From the NCBI RefSeq assembly GCF_045920555.1, contig NZ_CP174509.1, forward strand, positions 1,550,001 to 1,614,000: a stretch of 64,000 nt of DNA. Reading direction: 5' to 3'. The notes under the pieces were generated by a model. It worked only from the letters and a program-made list of their open reading frames with translations, searched no databases and was not told the DNA's origin. This document shows positions 17,232 to 25,934 of this stretch, piece by piece. Made by a program: the position numbers and the translations under genes. Source of the DNA: Pseudalkalibacillus sp045920555. Its GTDB lineage: Bacteria > Bacillota > Bacilli > Bacillales > Fictibacillaceae. How positions within the stretch are numbered: position 1 is the first letter of the stretch; every line of letters starts with the position of its first letter.

Positions 17232-18656
17232 ATGGATTATCCACTACATGCACGAGAAATTCTAGAAGCAATTGGCGGGAAAGAAAATATTTCAGCTGCG
17301 GCCCATTGTGCAACAAGACTTCGTCTTGTTTTAAATGATGAAGAAAAAGTGAATCAAGCAAAGTTAGAGGAAATGGACATAGTTAAAGGGACATTTTCAA
17401 CTGGCGGACAGTACCAGATTATTTTGGGATCAGGAATCGTAAACAATGTATATAATGAGCTTTCCAAACTAATTGGAATGGAGGAAATGTCCACAAAAGA
17501 AGTGAGTAGCGCTGGTACAAAGAAAATGAATCCCCTCCAACGTTTCGTAAAAATGCTATCCGATATTTTTGTGCCGATTATTCCGGCAATTGTTGCTGGC
17601 GGTTTGTTAATGGGTATCTATAATCTTTTAACAGCTCCAGATTTATTCATTGATAACATGTCAATTGTTGAAGCAAATCCAGAGATGGCAGATTTGGCAG
17701 CTCTTATTAATACATTTGCAAACGCTGCCTTTGTATTCTTGCCAATATTAATCGGATTTTCTGCAACACAGCGCTTTGGCGGAAATCCTTATTTAGGCGC
17801 AACGCTTGGGATGTTAATGGTCCACCCAGATCTATTAAATGGCTGGGGATACGGGGAAGCATTAACTAACGGAGAAATTCCATATTGGAGTATTTTTGGC
17901 TTTGATATTGCCATGATTGGTTACCAGGGCACAGTTTTACCAGTTTTAGTAGCTTCATATATATTAGCAAAAATTGAGACAAATTTACGAAAAGTTACAC
18001 CATCTTCATTAGATAATCTATTAACACCGCTCTTATCTATTTTTATTACAGGCTTATTAACTTTTACTTTAGTAGGACCAGTTACTAGAACAGCTGGTAA
18101 TCTTTTATCAGACGGATTGATTTGGTTATATGATACAACTGGATTTATCGGAGCGGCAATATTTGGTTTAGCTTATGCACCAATAGTTATTACAGGTATG
18201 CACCATAGCTTTATAGCAGTTGAAACACAGTTGCTGGCAGATCTAGCAAAAACAGGAGGCTCATTCATTTTCCCTGTTGCTGCAATGTCAAATGTAGCGC
18301 AAGGCGCAGCAACTCTTGCCGTATTGCTTATTACACGGGATGCAAAAGTAAAAGGAATTGCATCCGCAGCAGGGATTTCAGCTTTATTAGGTATTACAGA
18401 GCCTGCCATGTTTGGAGTGAACTTAAAGCTCCGTTACCCATTTATTGGGGCGATCTGCGGAGCAGCGGCTGGTTCAGGCTTCATTGCTCTTTTTAAAGTA
18501 AAAGCAATCGCTTTAGGTGCTGCAGGTCTTCCAGGTATTATCTCAATAAAAACTGGCACAATTACTTTTTACATTATAGGTATGATCATTTCATTTACAA
18601 TAGCGTTTATCATAACAATGATTTTGTCGAAACGACCTGCTAAAAAACAAGGTTAG
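17232..18656 (+). CDS. scrA: PTS sucrose-specific EIIBC component
   Basis: A 474-residue permease that imports and phosphorylates sucrose to sucrose-6-phosphate. The EIIB domain has the phosphocysteine Cys26 in AAHCATRLRLV, and the GGQYQIILG segment follows. The EIIC domain begins about residue 105 with some ten membrane segments and the conserved GMHHSFIAVETQL and GITEPAMFGVNLKLRYPF motifs. There is no EIIA domain, as usual for ScrA, so a general glucose-type EIIA must serve. ATG at 17232 is chosen over GTG 17223 because AAAGGGTG at 17218-17225 is spaced properly for it. It is controlled by the operators just upstream. Confidence 0.92.
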   Translation: MDYPLHAREILEAIGGKENISAAAHCATRLRLVLNDEEKVNQAKLEEMDIVKGTFSTGGQYQIILGSGIVNNVYNELSKLIGMEEMSTKEVSSAGTKKMNPLQRFVKMLSDIFVPIIPAIVAGGLLMGIYNLLTAPDLFIDNMSIVEANPEMADLAALINTFANAAFVFLPILIGFSATQRFGGNPYLGATLGMLMVHPDLLNGWGYGEALTNGEIPYWSIFGFDIAMIGYQGTVLPVLVASYILAKIETNLRKVTPSSLDNLLTPLLSIFITGLLTFTLVGPVTRTAGNLLSDGLIWLYDTTGFIGAAIFGLAYAPIVITGMHHSFIAVETQLLADLAKTGGSFIFPVAAMSNVAQGAATLAVLLITRDAKVKGIASAAGISALLGITEPAMFGVNLKLRYPFIGAICGAAAGSGFIALFKVKAIALGAAGLPGIISIKTGTITFYIIGMIISFTIAFIITMILSKRPAKKQG

Positions 18657-18684
18657 CATCATCATAAATTTTAGTTTGTCAATC

Positions 18685-18740
18685 AAAGGGTCAGACCCCT
18701 AAAATGCCAAGATAATGGCATAAGAGGGATCAGGCCCTTT
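18685..18740 (+). repeat. Imperfect inverted repeat between scrA and scrB
   Basis: AAAGGGTCAGACCCCT (18685-18700) and AGGGATCAGGCCCTTT (18725-18740) pair imperfectly, with an inner TGCC/GGCA stem. There is no T-run, so it is not an obvious terminator. It resembles the GGGTC/GACCC-type dispersed repeats also present near 30.1, 34.9 and 41.0 kb and may tune scrB relative to scrA. Confidence 0.55.
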
Positions 18741-18784
18741 TGAGCCACTTTAAGGAATACTAAAGAATCTAAGGAGTACAACGT

Positions 18785-20248
18785 ATGGAATGGACAAAGG
18801 AAATGAGATATCGTCGGCTAGAAGATGTAGATGATGATACGGTGAAAAAAATTAGAGAACGTGTATTAAACTGTAAGTGGAGACAAAAGTTTCATATTCA
18901 ACCTCAAGCAGGGTTGTTAAATGATCCAAATGGTTTTTCCTTTTTTAATGGTGAATATCATTTGTTTTATCAATGGTTTCCGCTTGGTCCTGTTCACGGG
19001 CTAAAATATTGGTACCATACAAAATCAAAGGATTTAGTTCATTGGGAAAATGTCGGGATCGCAATTAAGCCGGATAAATACTATGACAGTCATGGAGCGT
19101 ATTCTGGCAGTGCGATCGAATACCGAGACCAGTTATTTTTAATGTATACCGGTAATACGCGTAATGATAATTGGGAGCGGCACCCTTATCAAGTCATTGC
19201 TGTTATGAATAAACAAGGAGAGATTACAAAGCCTTTATCTCCAGCTATAGCTAAAGTGCCGGAAGGGTATACGGATCATTTTAGAGACCCGAAGGTATGG
19301 AAATCAGGTGATACTTTCTTTGCAGTAATAGGCGCGCAACGTAAAAATAAAACGGGCTGTGCGGTTCTATATTGTTCAAAGAATTTAACAGAATGGACCT
19401 TTTTAGGTGAATTAAAGACAGACTTAGATCATTTCGGATATATGTGGGAATGTCCTGATTATTTTGAATTAGATGGAAATGGGGTTTTTGTCTTCTCGCC
19501 GCAAGGACTTAAACCAGACGGTGATCATTATCAAAATATTTATCAATCCGGTTATATAATTGGTGATAAACTCGATTTGGATACACTCACTTTTTCAGAT
19601 GGACACTTTCACGAGCTTGACCGCGGCTTTGATTTTTATGCGCCGCAAACGACTTATTCCCCAGAAGGAAGGAGAATTTTAGTTGGATGGTTGGGTCTAC
19701 CTGAAATTGCGTACCCAACAGACCAAAATAACTGGGCGCATTGTTTAACGCTCCCTAGAGAGTTGACGGTAGAAAATGGTAAACTTTTACAAAAACCAAT
19801 ACAAGAATTAAAGAAACTTCGGAAGGAAAAGAGTGTATTTGAGGCGACCATTGCAAATGAAACAGTTAAAGCCTTTACTGGAACTTCTTTTGAATTAATA
19901 TGTGAAATGGCTGTAGATGACTCAGACATATTTGGAATTGAATTCCGTGCCAAAGGTGATGAAAAAACAATTGTCAAATATGATGCAAAGAAGAAAAAGA
20001 TTATTTTAGACAGAATGCTGTCAGGACAACCTGTTGGTGAGGCCTACGGTACAAGGAGGCAGTGTTCGCTAGCAGGAAGTAAAATTAAGTTCCATCTATT
20101 TGTTGATATCTCTTCTGTAGAGATTTTTGTTAATGATGGTGAAGAGGTATTCACTAGCCGAATTTTTCCGAAAGCTGACAGCAATGAAATTCGTTTTTTT
20201 GCAGATGGAGGCAGAGCTAGTTTTAGAGCTGAAAAATGGGAGTTATAA
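18785..20248 (+). CDS. scrB: Sucrose-6-phosphate hydrolase (GH32)
   Basis: A 487-residue glycoside hydrolase family 32 enzyme splitting sucrose-6-phosphate into glucose-6-phosphate and fructose. The five-bladed propeller holds the nucleophile Asp47 in LLNDPNG, the transition-state stabiliser in FRDPKVW, and acid/base Glu222 in MWECPDYF; a C-terminal beta-sandwich includes VDISSVEIFVNDGEEVFTSR. ATG at 18785 follows CTAAGGAG. It is the last gene of the scrR-scrA-scrB cluster, closed by a strong terminator at 20428. Confidence 0.94.
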   Translation: MEWTKEMRYRRLEDVDDDTVKKIRERVLNCKWRQKFHIQPQAGLLNDPNGFSFFNGEYHLFYQWFPLGPVHGLKYWYHTKSKDLVHWENVGIAIKPDKYYDSHGAYSGSAIEYRDQLFLMYTGNTRNDNWERHPYQVIAVMNKQGEITKPLSPAIAKVPEGYTDHFRDPKVWKSGDTFFAVIGAQRKNKTGCAVLYCSKNLTEWTFLGELKTDLDHFGYMWECPDYFELDGNGVFVFSPQGLKPDGDHYQNIYQSGYIIGDKLDLDTLTFSDGHFHELDRGFDFYAPQTTYSPEGRRILVGWLGLPEIAYPTDQNNWAHCLTLPRELTVENGKLLQKPIQELKKLRKEKSVFEATIANETVKAFTGTSFELICEMAVDDSDIFGIEFRAKGDEKTIVKYDAKKKKIILDRMLSGQPVGEAYGTRRQCSLAGSKIKFHLFVDISSVEIFVNDGEEVFTSRIFPKADSNEIRFFADGGRASFRAEKWEL

Positions 20249-20534
20249 AAAGAGGTGAATCACATTGTTCAAAATGGAAATGGTAATATAAAGGTGATCA
20301 ATGTGTTACCGATTTAATAACGAAATTTAAAGACCTTGTTAGGATTACAGAAAAATTAATAGAAGAAAATTCTTCACCTAAAAATAGATAAGGAAGTATT
20401 CGGAAAAAATTTAGTGACCAATATCATAAAAAAGGCTGTCCAAAGTCTAGGAAATAGACTTTGAACAGCCTTTTTTTATCATTCTTTATTCCAGAAAAGG
20501 GCCATTTAACGGAATAATTAAGGGAGGATGTATC
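20249..20534. other. Post-scrB region with small coding remnant and terminator
   Basis: A frame ending at 20390 reads TDLITKFKDLVRITEKLIEE followed by NSSPKNR, without a credible start, and looks like the tail of a lost gene. A dispersed-repeat copy (AAAAGGGCCATTTAACGGAA core) lies at 20493-20513. Confidence 0.35.
20428..20477 (+). terminator. Terminator downstream of scrB
   Basis: AAAAAAGGCTGTCCAAAGTCTA and TAGACTTTGAACAGCCTTTTTTT form a very long stem (one mismatch region) with a five-base loop and a T-run, a strong intrinsic terminator. Confidence 0.88.
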
Positions 20535-20885
20535 ATGACCAAACATCAGATTTATACAATGAGTGTCGCAAGAGTCTATCCCCATTATATTTCGAAAGCA
20601 GAGAAAAAAGGGCGTACAAAATCAGAAGTCGATGAAATCATCCGTTGGTTGACAGGATATAGCCAGGAAGAGTTAGAAGTACAACTGGAAAAACAGACAG
20701 ACTTTGAGACCTTCTTTGCGGAAGCTCCCCAATTGAATCCTTCACGGGCTTTGATCAAAGGTGTAGTCTGCGGCGTCCGAGTGGAAGATATCGAAGAACC
20801 AACGATGCAGGAAATTCGCTATTTGGATAAGCTAATCGATGAGTTAGCAAAGGGAAGAGAGATGGAGAAGATTTTGCGGAAATAA
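20535..20885 (+). CDS. DUF2200 family protein
   Basis: A 116-residue soluble protein with the DUF2200 pattern: HQIYTMSVARVYPHYISKAEKKGR near the N-terminus, IIRWLTGYSQEEL, and NPSRALIKGVVCGVRVEDIEEPTMQEIRYLDKLIDELAKG. The family has a DUF1801/YdhG-like small alpha-beta fold and unknown function. ATG at 20535 has AGGGAGG 8 nt upstream. It stands alone between a terminator and a repeat. Confidence 0.85.
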   Translation: MTKHQIYTMSVARVYPHYISKAEKKGRTKSEVDEIIRWLTGYSQEELEVQLEKQTDFETFFAEAPQLNPSRALIKGVVCGVRVEDIEEPTMQEIRYLDKLIDELAKGREMEKILRK

Positions 20886-21090
20886 TAATTAAAAACGAAG
20901 AAACACTGATTCCATTTATATTATTAAATAATCGGGCGCAATTCTGTAATAAAGATCACCGCTCATTTTCATTTAAAGACCCATATTCTTGAATAAGAGA
21001 AGGAAATACATCGAACTCTCATTAACAGGGTAGGTTGAAATGATATAATCATTAAAAAAGCAATGTGAAAATCATTTAAGGAGTAAATAG

Positions 21091-21684
21091 GTGCTTAAAA
21101 TAAACAAAAAATCCGATAAATTAATTATTATCGTTCATGAAATATATGGAATTAACCAACATATGGTGGATTTATGTGAATTACTATCAGAACAAAATTT
21201 TGATGTCATTTGTCCAAATTTATTAGAACAAGAAATACCCTTTGATTACTCTCAAGAGGTAAAGGCTTACCATAATTTTATGGATAATGTAGGTTTCACA
21301 AATGGATTACATAAAGTAAAAAATATATTATTAGATATTCAAGATGAGTATTCAAAAATATTTATCATTGGATTTAGTGTAGGGGCAACGGTTGCTTGGT
21401 TGTGTAGTGAGGAAGAATGTGTTGATGGTATCGTTGGATACTATGGTTCACGTATTAGGGACTATGTAAATATATATCCAAAATGTCCAGTGTTGTTATT
21501 TTTTCCGAAAGCGGAGAAATCATTTAATGTTGATGAATTAGTTTCAACTTTAGACAAACCAAATATAAATGTGCATATATGTAGGGGTGAACACGGATTT
21601 AGTGATCCATACTCTTCTAAATACAATGAAGAATTAGCTCAAAATACATTTAGAGAAACATTGTCCTTCTTCAAAAATTACTAA
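21091..21684 (+). CDS. Alpha/beta hydrolase, dienelactone-hydrolase-like
   Basis: A 197-residue hydrolase with IIIVHEIYGINQHMVDLCELL (the dienelactone-hydrolase-type oxyanion region) and the nucleophile elbow GFSVGATVAW with Ser near residue 94 (the family often has Cys here). The catalytic His is probably in RGEHGFSDPYS. GTG at 21091 has AAGGAG 8 nt upstream. The gene is flanked by dispersed repeats and appears to be a single-gene unit. Substrate unknown. Confidence 0.8.
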   Translation: MLKINKKSDKLIIIVHEIYGINQHMVDLCELLSEQNFDVICPNLLEQEIPFDYSQEVKAYHNFMDNVGFTNGLHKVKNILLDIQDEYSKIFIIGFSVGATVAWLCSEEECVDGIVGYYGSRIRDYVNIYPKCPVLLFFPKAEKSFNVDELVSTLDKPNINVHICRGEHGFSDPYSSKYNEELAQNTFRETLSFFKNY

Positions 21685-21859
21685 GTTTTTTGTTCCGCGG
21701 GCGCGTTTATTGAGGAACGCGTCTTTTTCTGTATCAGGCCAGATTGTTGAATAAGCCTTTTTAATAATAAACGACTCATTTCAACGTTTAGGTTCTCTTC
21801 TTTGTACCAGAGAAGGGATCTTAAAACTTTCATCGAAGCACGGCTATTGTAAGGTATAT

Positions 21860-22783
21860 TTATTTTCTAGTTAAGCTTTTTATGTCAATATCTGAAATTT
21901 CTTGATCCTTAACAGACTCTGATTTATGAGATTGAATCGTAACGTTGATGAATTCTTTTGTTGCAGGTGTTACCTCATTAAATGAGTGTGTTATTATTCC
22001 GATATCACGGGTTACCCTCGGATTAATGTTTTTTATGATTAAATTATGAGAAACAGAAGAAAGTGTAAAGTTCGAAATAATACCTATACCTAAGTTATTT
22101 TTGACCATATTAATTAAAGTTTCAGCATTTTGGACTGTTAGGTTCTCCTTAAACTCAATATGATTTTTTTGAAATATTTTTGTTATAGCAATTTCATGTC
22201 CACCTTTACAAAAAATAATTTCATTCTGATATTTTTCTAGATCAATCTTTTTTTCTTGACTTAATCTATGATTTTCAGGAATTATTGCAACCATATAATC
22301 ATTGTTTATTATTTCAAATTCATACGGATCAAAGGGAGATGCAACGATACCCATATCAACACTTCGATCCTTTACCCATTCTTTTATTTGATTTGAGGTT
22401 CCTTCTACTAATTCTATATTAATGAGTGGATATTTTGACCTAAATAATGCAATGGTCTTAGGCAAAATATTTGTTGAAACAGCAGGAAAAGAACCGATTT
22501 TAACCTTACCACTGAGTAGTTTATCTTCTCGATTAGCCACTTGATATATTTTGTTCTCAATAACCTTCATTTGCCTCGCCAATATCAGAATTTCTTTTCC
22601 CACTTTAGTAAGCATTAATCCATTTTGCTTATCCCTAATGAACAATTTGATATTGAGGGACTTTTCTAAATTTTTAACCGCTTTACTAACTGCTGGTTGT
22701 GATATAAATAACTCTTTGGAAGCTTCTGTAATATTCATTTTCTCCGCGACTTTCATAAATATTTTTAGGTTATTCATGTTCAT
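21860..22783 (-). CDS. LysR-family transcriptional regulator
   Basis: A LysR-type regulator of about 307 residues: MNNLKIFMKVAEKMNITEASKELFISQPAVSKAVKNLEKSLNI is the winged helix-turn-helix, followed by the substrate-binding domain (LSGKVKIGSFPAVSTNILP; DMGIVASPFDPYEFEII). It is divergent from an EamA exporter with about 100 bp between starts, implying it controls that gene. The start is uncertain: ATG 22783 or 22777 gives a family-typical N-terminus but lacks a well-spaced AGGAGG; the longer frame to 22843 would run through an inverted repeat that is more likely an operator. Confidence 0.85.
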   Translation of the reverse strand: MNMNNLKIFMKVAEKMNITEASKELFISQPAVSKAVKNLEKSLNIKLFIRDKQNGLMLTKVGKEILILARQMKVIENKIYQVANREDKLLSGKVKIGSFPAVSTNILPKTIALFRSKYPLINIELVEGTSNQIKEWVKDRSVDMGIVASPFDPYEFEIINNDYMVAIIPENHRLSQEKKIDLEKYQNEIIFCKGGHEIAITKIFQKNHIEFKENLTVQNAETLINMVKNNLGIGIISNFTLSSVSHNLIIKNINPRVTRDIGIITHSFNEVTPATKEFINVTIQSHKSESVKDQEISDIDIKSLTRK

Positions 22784-22823
22784 AACCAATAAGTTATACC
22801 CCCTATAATATAAATGTATTTGA

Positions 22824-22841
22824 GTTATATATAAATATAAC
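22824..22841 (+). promoter_or_regulatory. Inverted repeat in the LysR/EamA divergent promoter
   Basis: GTTATAT-ATAA-ATATAAC has 7-bp perfect arms and a 4-bp spacer and lies midway between the divergent starts, a plausible LysR binding site. Confidence 0.5.
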
Positions 22842-22880
22842 ATACTATGAAGTCACTTCAGAAGAAAAGGGGATCATATT

Positions 22881-23822
22881 ATGTTCAAAGTTTTCTTGGC
22901 GATCATCTCTGTTACTCTTGTTTGGGGATATACATGGGTTACGATGAAAATAGCAATTAGTGACATCCCCCCGATTTTATTTTCATCTTTACGTTTATTA
23001 ATAGGGACGATTCCTTTATTTATAATTCTCATAATACAAAGAAAAAGGCTTTCTATAGGAAAAGAGAATTTAAAAAACTATCTCATAATGAGCTTATTAA
23101 TGGCTTTAGGCTATCTGGGAATATTGACTTATGGTATGCAATTTGTAGATTCAGGAAAAACTTCTGTCTTGGTGTATACAATGCCTATATTTGTCACCAT
23201 TATTAGTCATTTTAAATTAAATAAGAGAATTAATATTTATAAAATGGCTGGATTAATATTTGGCCTACTTGGTCTTTTGTTTATTTTAGGATTAGAAATT
23301 ATTAACTTCGATCCAAAAGTAGTATTGGGAGAGTTACTAATATTACTTTCGGCCATTAGCTGGGGATCAGCAAATGTTTTTAGCAAACTAAAATTCAAAA
23401 ATATAGATATCATTCATATGAATGCTTGGCAGCTTATTTTAGGAACAATATTTTTATTCATTTTCTTTTTACTATTAGAACCAAACCATTCAATCGAGTG
23501 GTCTAATGAAGCAATTTTATCATTATTGTTTAATGGTTTGTTTTCAACTGCCTTTACATTTGTAGTTTGGTTTTGGGTATTAAATAAAATAGATGCTTCA
23601 AAAGCATCTATGGCATTAATGTTTGTTCCTATACTAGGGATTTTATTTGGATGGTTACAACTTGGGGAGAAGATAACATTTAGTATAATTATCGGATCAT
23701 TTTTTATTTGCGCTGGTATCTTTATGAATACGTACAATTTTAAAAGCACTACAACAACAAAGAAACAAGGAGATGTATCATGTGAAAAATGTATTAATGG
23801 ATTAAGGTCAAAATTCAACTAA
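22881..23822 (+). CDS. EamA/DMT-superfamily metabolite exporter
   Basis: A 313-residue protein with ten predicted membrane helices in two EamA repeats; WGYTWVTMKIAISDIPPILFSSLRLLIG starts the first and LLSAISWGSANVFSKLKFKN the second. DMT exporters of this class release amino acids, metabolites or drugs. ATG at 22881 has AAAAGGGGA 6-9 nt upstream. It is divergent from the LysR gene that probably regulates it. The last ~20 residues (after TTTKKQGDVSCEKC) look like read-through rather than a conserved tail. Confidence 0.87.
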   Translation: MFKVFLAIISVTLVWGYTWVTMKIAISDIPPILFSSLRLLIGTIPLFIILIIQRKRLSIGKENLKNYLIMSLLMALGYLGILTYGMQFVDSGKTSVLVYTMPIFVTIISHFKLNKRINIYKMAGLIFGLLGLLFILGLEIINFDPKVVLGELLILLSAISWGSANVFSKLKFKNIDIIHMNAWQLILGTIFLFIFFLLLEPNHSIEWSNEAILSLLFNGLFSTAFTFVVWFWVLNKIDASKASMALMFVPILGILFGWLQLGEKITFSIIIGSFFICAGIFMNTYNFKSTTTTKKQGDVSCEKCINGLRSKFN

Positions 23823-24033
23823 TCATTTCCTTTCAAACAGTGTCTAGAGGGTGGCAAAGAAATAACTTTTATGCCTTTTAACGTCACCCCTTTCCTTTTT
23901 TGCAAACGGATGGCGTTTGTTGAAGAGTTAGTTCCGTTTCGGTAGGTCTTACCTCTAATTAAATGGTTGTTTTTATTCATGAATCGGGCGGTTTTCCGTA
24001 ATAAGGGAGTTGAAGAAGGAGTTGGAACTACTA
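23823..24033. repeat. Dispersed intergenic repeat region
   Basis: Contains a GTCACCC-type segment and a copy of the dispersed element with core GAATCGGGCGGTTTTCCGTA followed by ATAAGG (23982-24007). No gene is visible. Confidence 0.5.
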
Positions 24034-24064
24034 AAAAGACATTCTGTTTTCAAGAATGTCTTTT
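24034..24064 (-). terminator. Terminator of the Rrf2-family gene
   Basis: AAAAGACATTCT and AGAATGTCTTTT form a 12-bp stem with T/A-rich flanks on both sides, between convergent genes. Confidence 0.7.
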
Positions 24065-24076
24065 ATTAAATTATTA

Positions 24077-24523
24077 TTATATTTTAAATTTCTCTTTTTC
24101 AACAATATCCTTAACAATATCTTCAATGGTTACATTTCCTAGTACCTTTTCCATAGCTAATTGAGCTGCTGACAATACAGGAGTGATAGAATTTTGAATG
24201 TTCCTGCCAACAAGGCAATCAGGGTGCGGATTTTCATGCACACTAAACAATTCTTTTTCCTGCACAACATCGACCGCTTTATAAACGTTAAGTAATGTTA
24301 TATAAGATGGTTCCTTGGCTAGTTTTGTCCCTGCAATACCAGGTTGTACTTCGATTAATCCTGCTTTTTTTAGCATACCCATAATTTTTCTTATCAAGGT
24401 TGGGTTCGTGTTTACGCTTCCTGCTAAAAATTCCGATGAGCTGATCCCCTCTTTATTTAATTCAATAAGAGCTAATATATGAACACCAACAGTAAAACGG
24501 CTACTGATGGACATATCATTCAC
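24077..24523 (-). CDS. Rrf2-family redox/electrophile-responsive regulator (YwnA-like)
   Basis: A 148-residue Rrf2-type winged-helix repressor: SISSRFTVGVHILALIELNK, then SEFLAGSVNTNPTLIRKIMGMLKKAGLIE. It lacks the three-Cys iron-sulfur cluster motif of IscR and NsrR and has one Cys in HPDCLVGRNIQ, like YwnA/HypR-type members that sense thiol-reactive species. It is divergent from an NmrA-type quinone-reductase-like gene, matching the ywnA-ywnB style arrangement, and repeated GTATCT sites lie between them. The ATG at 24523 follows AGGTGAATG. Confidence 0.87.
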   Translation of the reverse strand: MNDMSISSRFTVGVHILALIELNKEGISSSEFLAGSVNTNPTLIRKIMGMLKKAGLIEVQPGIAGTKLAKEPSYITLLNVYKAVDVVQEKELFSVHENPHPDCLVGRNIQNSITPVLSAAQLAMEKVLGNVTIEDIVKDIVEKEKFKI

Positions 24524-24564
24524 CTACCTTATATTTTGATGCAAAATTTATTACGCAATATAGA

Positions 24565-24693
24565 CATGTATCTAATTTGATTACAACGTATTATACCTTA
24601 AAATTCGTGAAAAATAACAAAGGTTTATTAAATTTGTTGACAAAACAACAAGAAGTATCTACGATAGATACAGGTATTCAAATTAGATACAAG
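24565..24693 (+). promoter_or_regulatory. Divergent promoter with repeated operator sites for the Rrf2 regulator
   Basis: Two near-identical 20-mers face each other: CATGTATCTAATTTGATTAC at 24565-24584 and the complement of CTTGTATCTAATTTGAATAC at 24674-24693. Between them GTATCTACGATAGATAC (24655-24671) is a perfect 6-5-6 palindrome. TTGACA at 24637-24642 and TACGAT at 24660-24665 (17-bp spacing) form the promoter for the reductase, so the central palindrome covers its -10 box, ideal for repression. Confidence 0.75.
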
Positions 24694-24745
24694 TTAATTA
24701 GGTTTTATATAGAAGACATAAAAATATAATTGGAGGAATAGACAA

Positions 24746-25609
24746 ATGAAAATGTTAGTCACAGGTGCAACAGGAAAATTGGGAACAAAAGTTGTGGAGA
24801 CTTTATTAAAAACTGTACCAGCGGACCAACTGGCTGTTAGTGTTCGCAATCCAGAGAAGGCGGAAGGATTACGAGCTCGTGGAGTAGACGTTCGCCAAGG
24901 AGATTTTGATCGTCCAGAAACATTGGACACGGCTTTTGCTGGTATTGATCGCTTATTAATCATTTCTGCGGATGGAGACAATGAAACAAGAATTCGTCAA
25001 CACAACAATGCAGTAGCTGCCGCAGAGCGTGCTGGAGTAAAATTTATTGCTTATACTAGCATAGCAAACGCAAAGGAAAGTAAAAATTTTCTTGCTCTAA
25101 CACATCAGACAACAGAAGAAAACATCTTGAAAACAGGCATTCCTTACTCCTTCTTACGCAATAACTGGTACTTGGAGAATGAAATTTCAAGCATTCAAGG
25201 TGTCCTAGCAGGAGCTCCTTGGGTGACATCAGCAGGAAATGGCAAGGTAGGCTGGGCACTACAACAAGATTATGCAGAAGCTGCGGCAGCGGTACTCTCT
25301 GGTAACGGGCACGAAAACACTATCTACGAGCTTTCTGGCAAGTTATTAACTCAGGGAGAACTTGTATCTGCACTTGGCACTGTATTGAGTAAAGAAGTAC
25401 CTGTAAAACAGGTTGATGATACTACTTATGCTGACATTATGAAAGGTGCTGGCATACCAGATTTCCTTATTCCTTTTCTTGTTGACATCCAGAAAGGCAT
25501 TAGAGAAGGTACACTTGAAATCGATAGCAATGATTTCGAAAAACTTCTTGGGCGTCCAGCTACACCAATTAGTGAGGGATTAACTCAAATCGTTAAAGGT
25601 ATCTCTTAA
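24746..25609 (+). CDS. NmrA-type NAD(P)-binding protein, NAD(P)H:quinone oxidoreductase-like (QorB family)
   Basis: A 287-residue atypical short-chain dehydrogenase: MLVTGATGKLGTKVVETLLK binds NAD(P), and VSVRNPEKAEGLRARGVDVRQGDFDRPETLDTAFAGIDRLLIIS is typical of QorB/YtfG and NmrA-like proteins that reduce quinones. SFLRNNWYLEN is also characteristic. ATG at 24746 has TTGGAGGA 6-10 nt upstream. Control by the divergent Rrf2 gene is very likely. It adds a second, separately regulated quinone-stress module to the window besides the MhqR locus. Confidence 0.87.
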   Translation: MKMLVTGATGKLGTKVVETLLKTVPADQLAVSVRNPEKAEGLRARGVDVRQGDFDRPETLDTAFAGIDRLLIISADGDNETRIRQHNNAVAAAERAGVKFIAYTSIANAKESKNFLALTHQTTEENILKTGIPYSFLRNNWYLENEISSIQGVLAGAPWVTSAGNGKVGWALQQDYAEAAAAVLSGNGHENTIYELSGKLLTQGELVSALGTVLSKEVPVKQVDDTTYADIMKGAGIPDFLIPFLVDIQKGIREGTLEIDSNDFEKLLGRPATPISEGLTQIVKGIS

Positions 25610-25631
25610 ACAGCATATTTGAACTTAGTTT

Positions 25632-25667
25632 AAAACCGACCTTCTTCCATTAGAAAGGTCGGTTTTT
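25632..25667 (+). terminator. Terminator after the QorB-like gene
   Basis: AAACCGACCTTCT and AGAAAGGTCGGTTT form a stem with a T5 tail. Confidence 0.8.
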
Positions 25668-25669
25668 AA

Positions 25670-25934
25670 TATAAGAATGATGCAATGCCAATTCAGAATA
25701 AACAAACAATTATTTGTATTCAATATTTTAACCACTCTTTTCAAGTCAATAATAAAAGAATGTTATTCCATAAGGGCGCTTTTCTGAATAAGGAAAGCGT
25801 CTTTCTTCATGAAAAAAGCCAGATTATGAGCTTTTTGAACAGGACAGATTCGTTTAGGGGGATTTATTAATAAAAGGATTTTAAGGATGGGAGTCGAATT
25901 TTGGTTTTATAAAGAAATTTAGGGGGGGAGAAAT
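25670..25934. repeat. Dispersed repeat copies upstream of the DinB remnant
   Basis: A copy of the dispersed element (ATAAGGGCGCTTTTCTGAAT, then AAGGAAAGCG) lies at 25771-25800. The open frame 25685-25870 reads through it and is not a gene. Confidence 0.5.

Noticed and set aside
20249..20311. Twenty-codon frame from GTG at 20258 directly after scrB
   Set aside because: Short, featureless and followed by decayed sequence; not enough to call a gene although AAAGAGG precedes it.
22784..22843. N-terminal extension of the LysR gene
   Set aside because: The extension is not LysR-like, has no ribosome-binding site and overlaps an inverted repeat suited to be the operator.
25685..25870. 61-codon frame after the QorB-like gene
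   Set aside because: Most of it is a copy of the dispersed repeat read in frame.
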